From positions 1 through 64,000 of the forward strand of contig JAEXOO010000035.1 in assembly GCA_023439305.1 (NCBI GenBank): 64,000 bases of DNA, in the 5' to 3' direction. The stretch is from Pseudomonadota bacterium. GTDB lineage: Bacteria > Pseudomonadota > Gammaproteobacteria > Burkholderiales > Burkholderiaceae_B. Shown one piece after another: positions 59,801 through 64,000 of the stretch. The translations under genes were made by a program, and so were the position numbers. Under the pieces are notes generated by a model that had not been told where the DNA came from, searched no databases, and worked only from the letters and a program-made list of their open reading frames with translations. Within the stretch, counting starts at the first letter, position 1; each line of letters opens with the position of its first letter.

Positions 59801-60565
59801 ATTCGAGCCCCACATCATGATGAAGCTGGAATTGAACCAGTCGGCCGATTCGGCCACGTCAGTCTGCTCGCCCCAAGTTTGGGGGCTGGACGGCGGAAGA
59901 TCGCAGTACCAGTCGTAGAAACTGAGAATACTGGCGCCCAGCAAGGACAGATAACGGCTGCCGGCGGCGAATGACACCATGGACATGGCCGGTATGGGAG
60001 AGAAACCCACGACCCGATCCGGACCGTAACGCTTGATGGTATACAGATTGGCGGCCGCCACCAGCTCGTTGACCTCGTCCCAGTCAGCGCGCACAAAGCC
60101 GCCCATGCCACGCAGAGACTTATACTGCTGCGCCAGCTCCGGGCTTTCGCAGATGTGCTGCCAGGCCTGCAAAGGCTCCATGGTCTGGCGGGCCTCGCGC
60201 CACAGGCGGGCAAGCCGCCCGCGCAGCATCGGATACTTGATGCGGTTGGCGCTGTACAGGTACCAGGAATACGAAGCCCCGCGGGAACAGCCGCGCGGCT
60301 CGTGGTTAGGCATGTCGGGCCGGGTACGGGGATAGTCGGTCTGCTGGGTTTCCCAGGTGACGATGCCGCCTTTCACATAGATTTTCCACGAACAGGAGCC
60401 GGTGCAATTGACACCATGCGTAGAGCGCACGATCTTGTCGTGCTGCCAACGGGCGCGGTAGGCGTCCTCCCATTGCCGGTCTTCCCGACTGGAGCTGCCA
60501 TGGCCGTCGGAGAACGACGCGCGGGGCCGGGAAAAATACTTGAGACGTTCCAGAAAATAGCTCAC
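56807..60565 (-). CDS. narG: Respiratory nitrate reductase alpha subunit
   Basis: A 1252-residue molybdoenzyme of full NarG length. The FS0 cluster motif is His50-x3-Cys54-x3-Cys58 (HGVNCTGSC). The Mo region carries SFYDWYCDLPPSSPQTWGE, holding the Asp ligand. It reduces nitrate to nitrite in the cytoplasm with two molybdopterin guanine dinucleotides. A GTG start at 60565 is chosen: the standard NarG N-terminus SYFLERLKYFSRP begins there and AGGAGA precedes it. First gene of the operon narGHJI-ppiC-narK. Confidence 0.97.
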   Translation of the reverse strand: MSYFLERLKYFSRPRASFSDGHGSSSREDRQWEDAYRARWQHDKIVRSTHGVNCTGSCSWKIYVKGGIVTWETQQTDYPRTRPDMPNHEPRGCSRGASYSWYLYSANRIKYPMLRGRLARLWREARQTMEPLQAWQHICESPELAQQYKSLRGMGGFVRADWDEVNELVAAANLYTIKRYGPDRVVGFSPIPAMSMVSFAAGSRYLSLLGASILSFYDWYCDLPPSSPQTWGEQTDVAESADWFNSSFIMMWGSNVPQTRTPDAHFMVEARYRGAKIVSVFPDYAEGAKFGDIWLHPKQGTDAALALAMGHVILKEFHLGGASAYFRDYCKRYSDMPFLVRLVEQDGRYVPERFLRAGDFDGNLGQDNNPDWKPVAFDEGSDRLVAPRGSIGFRWGQKEGGDLGKWNLDSKDADGQDVDLRLTLVGGPSDVVPVAFPYFGARQHDYFQGTEHAEVQVRNMAARQVQTREGPALVVTVYDLLMANYGLDRGLGGGNVATSYDDDVPYTPAWQERITGVRREDVITVARQFADNADKTQGKSMIILGAGLNHWYHMDMAYRGIINLVVMCGCVGQSGGGWCHYVGQEKLRPQTGWSTVAFGLDWCRPPRHMNGTSFFYAHTDQWRYESLKVDDILSPLADASQFSGSFIDYNVRAERMGWLPSAPQLHENPLEVVRAAQQAGQDPVAYATEALRSGRLKFACEDPDHPNNYPRNLFVWRSNLLGSSGKGHEYFLKHLLGTEHGVQGKDLGETGGEKPQEVAWHDDAPRGKLDLLVTLDFRMSTTCVYSDVVLPTATWYEKNDLNTSDMHPFIHPLSAAVDPVWESRSDWEIYKGIAKAFTRLARTELPVAHDLVLTPLQHDTPLELGDPHGVKDWKRGEVDFQPGKTAPSMAVVERRYGQLYEQFTSLGPLTRKLGVGGKGINWPAERECDLLAQLNQAVQENGDSHGLPRMDSDIDAAEAILMLAPETNGEVAVKAWRALSQVTGRDHEHLALPREHEKIRFRDLLAQPRKIISSPTWSGLESDKVSYNAGYTNVHELIPWRTLTGRQQLYQDHAWMRAFGEGLCVYRPPVDTKSVQPLAGVHDNGHKTVVLNFITPHQKWGIHSTYTDNLIMLSLSRGGPIIWMSEKDAARAGIADNDWIEAFNVNGALVARAVVSQRVPEGMTMMYHAQEKIVNMPGSEITGTRGGIHNSVTRAVLKPTHMIGGYAQLSYGLNYYGTVGSNRDEFVIVRKMARIDWLEGERSDAPPSSVSA

Positions 60566-60895
60566 TGCGCCTTCTCCTGCGAATAATGGACGCACAGGGA
60601 TGCGCCATCCGAGGAGCGGAGGGTCCGGCGTCGATAGAGTGAAAGAGGATGTGCGTCCGCCCGCGTATGGGACGGGAGCCTACAGGGATAGTGCGAACGT
60701 GGGGCCAGAGCGTAAGGCGGTGTCTGGCGAGCGAAAGAATGCCTGAAACGGCAAGACATCAGAAACACCATATCGCGACTCCGTGGAAAACGGGTGGGAC
60801 TCAGGCGACTGAATTGCAAAATCAGGCTAACAGAGAGAGTGACAAACCGTCAACAAATGCCTTTTAAAAGATACATTTGCAGAAAATAAAGGCAT
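60566..60895. other. nar operon promoter and leader region
   Basis: About 330 bp without a gene ahead of narG. The right part is A+T-rich (near 60820-60890) and should hold the promoter. No clear FNR/Anr box (TTGAT-N4-ATCAA) was found on either strand, so the oxygen and nitrate control cannot be read off. Confidence 0.5.
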
Positions 60896-60920
60896 AAAAA
60901 AAGCTCCCCATGGGGAGCTT
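60896..60920 (-). terminator. Terminator of the sor genes
   Basis: The 20-bp perfect palindrome AAGCTCCCCATGGGGAGCTT is followed in the minus direction by seven T. It insulates the nar operon from the upstream gene. Confidence 0.85.
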
Positions 60921-60938
60921 GTACGGGAGGCTAACCGC

Positions 60939-61256
60939 CTATTTCCCGGCTACCGAGTTGACGTAGTCCGCAACTGCGTTGCGCTCGTCATCGCTGAGCG
61001 TCGCCGCAAACGACGGCATGGCACCCATGCCTTCCTGCATAACCTTCAGGATCTGTGCTTTCGACGGCTTGAGCTCGTCCAAGTCTGGACCGATCGCGCC
61101 GGCGGAACCCGCATCGGCCAAGGTGTGGCAAACGGCACAGGCGACAGGCTTGGCGCCCGTCAAAAACAGCTCTTTGCCCTGGGCGCTGTCGGCGTGCGCT
61201 TGGCCCGCTATTGCCAGGGTCAGTCCTGCTACTGCTACTACAAGGTATTTCTTCAT
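60939..61256 (-). CDS. Cytochrome c subunit of sulfite dehydrogenase (SorB-like)
   Basis: A 105-residue exported monoheme cytochrome. Signal peptide about 1-22 (cleavage AHA-DS), heme site CAVCH (Cys40, Cys43, His44) and a likely Met ligand in GMGAMPSF. It sits 45 bp after the molybdenum subunit and should accept its electrons in the periplasm. AAGGAAA precedes the ATG. Assignment as SorB rests on the pairing. Confidence 0.85.
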   Translation of the reverse strand: MKKYLVVAVAGLTLAIAGQAHADSAQGKELFLTGAKPVACAVCHTLADAGSAGAIGPDLDELKPSKAQILKVMQEGMGAMPSFAATLSDDERNAVADYVNSVAGK

Positions 61257-61301
61257 GATTTCCTTCCAGACCGCCCCGGTGAGCCGGGGCGGGTTCAACA
61301 C

Positions 61302-62522
61302 TTAGACAACGGTAACGGCCAGCATGTGGTCACGCCAGCTATTGTTCAAATAACCGCGATTGTTCGGTACGCGCTCCTCGGGCTGCACCGTCCCGGCTTG
61401 ACTGGTGGCGCGGCTGGCAATTTCGTACTTGCCCGGCTTGAGATCCACCCCAACCGCAAATTGACGCCAGGCATACTTGCCCAGATCCGGCCCCACAAAA
61501 GCGGCCTTGACCCAGTTCTTGCCCCCGTCCACCGACACCTCGACTTCCTTGGCCTCGGACATGCCGCCAAATGCCAGCCCTTGAATCTGGATTTTGCCGG
61601 CCTTGACCTGTTCGCCGGGCTCGCCATTAGGGCTGGTGATCCAGGATTTGACCGGCATCTCCCAGACCGATTCCTGGTTGGGATTGGACTTCTCTCCCAC
61701 CGGGGCCAGACGATAACTGTTCTGCTGAATATTGGCGGCGGACTGTTCGGCCGTAAATGCCAATTGCTTGATGTACTTGACGTTGTTCACACCGGTATAG
61801 CCAGGCACCACCAGACGCAGCGGTCCGCCGTGTGCCAGGGGGATGGGCTGTCCATTGATCTCCCAGGCCAGCAGCGCATCGCCGATGGCTTCCACGGGGA
61901 TCGAACGCTCCACCATGATGGTGTTGGGATCCAGGCCCTGCGGGATTTCTTCGCCGCCCATGCCTGTCATGTACTTGGCACCCGAGTCCATGCCGCCCAG
62001 GGCTTCCAGCACCGCCTTGATGGGAACGCCGGTAAATACCACGCAGCCTGCGGCGCCGACCGTCCATTGTGTGCCGCTGGGCTTTTCGGGGAAATAAGCC
62101 CGGCCATTGCCCGAGCACTGCAGTACCATGGGCACGGCAACCAGGCCCAGGCGCTTCAGGTCGGCGACCGTCATATCCTTGGGTTCTTTCACGCCCTTGA
62201 TCGACAGAACCCAGGCATCCGGGTCGGCTACGATTTTTTCCGAGGGCGGTGCGACGTTGTTGCGCACGAACAAGCGATCCAGCGGCGTGATCAGGCCGGA
62301 GCCAAAGGCGCTGCGTTTGGTTTCAATGGTGTTGGCGCTATGCACGATCAGGCTGTCGGCATGCTTCCAGGATGCATAGGCCGGCAAGGCCTTGGCGTCC
62401 GATTTCGCTTTTTCCTGGGCCAGAGCCTGGGACAGCGGGGTCAGACTGCCGGCCCCGGCCAGCGCCATCACGCCCCCGGTAGACAGGAGCATGCGCCGCC
62501 GTGAGAGATTGCTGGGTTCCAT
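61302..62522 (-). CDS. Periplasmic sulfite dehydrogenase molybdenum subunit (SorA-like)
   Basis: A 406-residue sulfite oxidase-family protein. Twin-arginine signal LSRRRMLL (residues 6-13), the Moco-binding Cys136 in VLQCSGNGRAYF, and a C-terminal dimerisation domain (about 275-400) with VEVSVDGGKNWVKA. It oxidises sulfite to sulfate in the periplasm and passes electrons to the cytochrome. The ATG at 62522 has GGAGG; a codon upstream in frame is not needed. Confidence 0.9.
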   Translation of the reverse strand: MEPSNLSRRRMLLSTGGVMALAGAGSLTPLSQALAQEKAKSDAKALPAYASWKHADSLIVHSANTIETKRSAFGSGLITPLDRLFVRNNVAPPSEKIVADPDAWVLSIKGVKEPKDMTVADLKRLGLVAVPMVLQCSGNGRAYFPEKPSGTQWTVGAAGCVVFTGVPIKAVLEALGGMDSGAKYMTGMGGEEIPQGLDPNTIMVERSIPVEAIGDALLAWEINGQPIPLAHGGPLRLVVPGYTGVNNVKYIKQLAFTAEQSAANIQQNSYRLAPVGEKSNPNQESVWEMPVKSWITSPNGEPGEQVKAGKIQIQGLAFGGMSEAKEVEVSVDGGKNWVKAAFVGPDLGKYAWRQFAVGVDLKPGKYEIASRATSQAGTVQPEERVPNNRGYLNNSWRDHMLAVTVV

Positions 62523-62790
62523 TCTCGCCTCCATGTGTATATGTATCGACTTAATTTAGGCTTCGATTTTATGGAGACTATAGGCTTATAACTAGAACTT
62601 ATAACCCTAATATATAACGGTCCAATCCGATTCTTTCGACGGCCTGATTTCGCTCGAAAATGGCATGAACACACCGTTTTTTTGGATCCATGCGTAGTCA
62701 TACGCGGGTCAAAAAGCTGGATTCAGTCTGTTCCAACCCGGCTCCACCCCCCATGCTTAAGCGGATGTCACTGCCTGGACTCTCCACATC
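62523..62790. other. sor promoter region
   Basis: The part next to sorA (62530-62630) is A+T-rich and should hold its promoter. No gene is supported here. Confidence 0.4.
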
Positions 62791-63208
62791 ATGTCTTTGC
62801 TTGATGCCTGCTATCGCGCCCTCTTCAATCATCGGCTTCTGTTACACGGACGGACTCATGGCCTTGCCGGCCTATTCATCCTGATCTGCCGAATTCAGCA
62901 CAACCAAGGGCTAGAGCATCTGAACAAACTAATGCAGACTGTTCTGGAACAACACCTGGTTCAGAGCCTTCTGCGAGACTTGGACGCATCAATGGGAAGC
63001 CAACGGTTTCCAAAAGGGAAGCCTGAAAGCTCAACAAACGACTTTGCTGCGATTGCTGCATCACAAATTCGGCAAACTACCCAAATCCCGCCGCCAGCAG
63101 CTCATGCAAGCTGGCTCACGCCAATTAAGCTTTTGGAGCTTGCGCGTGCTTGACTCTCTGACCTTAGACGATGTCTTTGCTGCAGCGCCGGGCACGCAGT
63201 CTGACTAG
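62791..63208 (+). pseudogene. Decayed Rpn/DUF4351-type gene, C-terminal part
   Basis: From 62933 to the TAG at 63208 one frame reads WTHQWEANGFQKGSLKAQQT, then LLRLLHHKFGKLPKSRR and LDSLTLDDVFAAA. This is the C-terminal DUF4351 module found at the end of Rpn-type transposase-like nucleases. The upstream part continues in a different frame (LEHLNKLMQTVLEQH, from about 62880) and the N-terminal nuclease domain is missing. It is therefore a frameshifted, truncated remnant. Rpn proteins stimulate RecA-independent recombination. Confidence 0.6.
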
Positions 63209-63301
63209 TGTCGCTACCCAGCGTAAACGCACCTGAAATATCTGCGCTCAAGCTGCAAACCGCCTGTATCCAAAACCGCTTTGCTTGATTGCGCAAATTA
63301 T

Positions 63302-63332
63302 AAAAAAGCCCCCTGTAAAAACAGAGGGCTTT
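63302..63332 (-). terminator. Terminator of the helicase gene
   Basis: AAGCCC-CTGT pairs with ACAG-GGGCTT around five A (one bulge). Read leftward it ends in TTTTTTAT. Confidence 0.7.
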
Positions 63333-63359
63333 AGACCGACGATGCCGATAGCGGCAAGA

Positions 63360-64000
63360 TCAGGTCACGCTATCAAGCTTGGCGATCGCCAGAGCCAAGG
63401 TCTTGCTGCCTACTTCACGGAAATGGATCTGCGCCTGAGCGTCGTCGCCACGGCCCGTCAGGCTGACGATGGTGCCTTCACCGAAACGCGCATGGCGCAC
63501 GCCTTGCCCGACTCGGAACGACTGGCCGTTGACCTCCAGCACGCTGGTCTGACTGCGCCCGCCATAGGGTGTCGCGCTGCTGCCCGACCCCGAGGCCTTC
63601 CAGCTCTGGCCGCGCCGGAATGCACCACCAAACGAAGGCTGCGCATCCTGTTGCACCGGAGCGCTGGCATATCGTGCCGACAGCCACTTGATATGATCGT
63701 CGGGCAGTTCATCCAGAAAGCGCGAGCGTAAGGCATAGCGTGTCTGGCCGTGCAGCATGCGGCTTTGCGCCAGGGTGATGTACAGGCGCTGACGCGCCCG
63801 TGTGATGGCCACATACATCAGACGGCGCTCTTCTTCCAGGCCACCTGGATCGAACATGCTGTTCTCGTGGGGGAACAGACCTTCTTCCAGACCTGTGATG
63901 AACACCGCATCGAACTCCAGACCTTTGGCGGCATGGATGGTCATGAGCTGAATCGCATCCTGGCCCGCCTGAGCCTGGTTGTCGCCCGCTTCCAGTGACG
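63360..64000 (-). CDS. uvrD: UvrD/PcrA-type DNA helicase, C-terminal part (runs off the window)
   Basis: The last 213 codons of a superfamily 1 helicase; the frame is open to the right edge. Motif V region MTIHAAKGLEFDAVFITGLEEG and motif VI MYVAITRARQRLYI are clear, and the end has the Tudor-like RNA polymerase-binding tail (GQGVRHARFGEGTIVSLTG). UvrD unwinds DNA in nucleotide excision and mismatch repair. uvrD is preferred to rep because of that tail. Confidence 0.88.
   Translation of the reverse strand, partial: SLEAGDNQAQAGQDAIQLMTIHAAKGLEFDAVFITGLEEGLFPHENSMFDPGGLEEERRLMYVAITRARQRLYITLAQSRMLHGQTRYALRSRFLDELPDDHIKWLSARYASAPVQQDAQPSFGGAFRRGQSWKASGSGSSATPYGGRSQTSVLEVNGQSFRVGQGVRHARFGEGTIVSLTGRGDDAQAQIHFREVGSKTLALAIAKLDSVT

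Noticed and set aside
58712..59974. 420-codon plus-strand frame inside narG
   Set aside because: Shadow of narG; His- and Gln-rich with no ribosome site.
60800..60895. FNR/Anr box upstream of narG
   Set aside because: The closest match (TTGAC-GGTT-TGTCA on the minus strand) fails in the second half-site, so it was not annotated.
1..64000. CRISPR arrays, rRNA genes, complete tRNA genes, insertion sequences
   Set aside because: No regularly spaced repeats, rRNA signatures, complete cloverleaf genes or transposase genes with terminal repeats were seen by reading; only a tRNA fragment at 30220-30241.

Overview
The window joins about 30 kb of an integrated, myovirus-like (contractile-tail) temperate prophage to about 34 kb of bacterial chromosome. 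The host is most likely a betaproteobacterium of the family Alcaligenaceae. This is inferred from two Bug-type solute receptors, a Gram-negative porin, the dapD-dapE-prmB gene run, a narGHJI operon, a SorAB-type sulfite dehydrogenase and the generally high G+C. The genus cannot be fixed from the sequence alone.

Prophage, left part (1 to about 15.9 kb, minus strand). Reading right to left from the cro-like gene: cII-like gene, replication and nin-like genes (NinB-like, YbcO-like, O-like, DUF6475, DUF1064), a possible late regulator, then small and large terminase, portal (DUF4055), MuF-type head protein, scaffold-like protein, major capsid, neck and connector proteins, tail sheath (DUF3383), tail tube (DUF3277) and a tail assembly chaperone. 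The chaperone carries a -1 slippery heptamer and runs off the left edge in the shifted frame. Tape measure, baseplate, fibres, lysis genes and integrase are not seen and should lie further left.

Prophage, immunity region (15.9-21.7 kb). A divergent cro/cI pair shares a 76-bp intergenic region with an inverted pair of 11-bp operators. The same operator recurs 4 kb away, in the same geometry over the -10 box of a second promoter (19.94-19.97 kb). That promoter heads the rightward operon and is followed by a boxB-like hairpin and an rrn-type boxA. Between them lie a two-gene module (unknown protein plus XRE-ImmA/IrrE metallopeptidase) of visibly lower G+C, a small moron and a long leader with several hairpins.

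Prophage, right part (21.7-30.24 kb, plus strand). Small membrane proteins, a coiled-coil protein, Erf annealing protein, YqaJ-type exonuclease, SSB and RdgC form a recombination cassette. Many small overlapping genes follow, then a helix-turn-helix, excisionase-like gene. At 30220-30241 a fragment matching the last 22 bases of a tRNA gene (T-loop to CCA) marks the probable right attachment site.

Chromosome (30.4-64 kb). BON-domain and CsbD stress proteins; an ArsB/ACR3-like transporter; a Bug receptor plus HpcH/HpaI aldolase; a porin; a divergent SDR/LysR pair with two LysR boxes; envelope proteins and a non-specific nuclease; a PaaI thioesterase and SLC13 transporter; a second Bug receptor; dapD-dapE-prmB-ABC-F; the operon narG-narH-narJ-narI-ppiC-narK for nitrate respiration; sorA plus its cytochrome c; a decayed Rpn/DUF4351 gene; and the C-terminal part of a UvrD-type helicase at the right edge.
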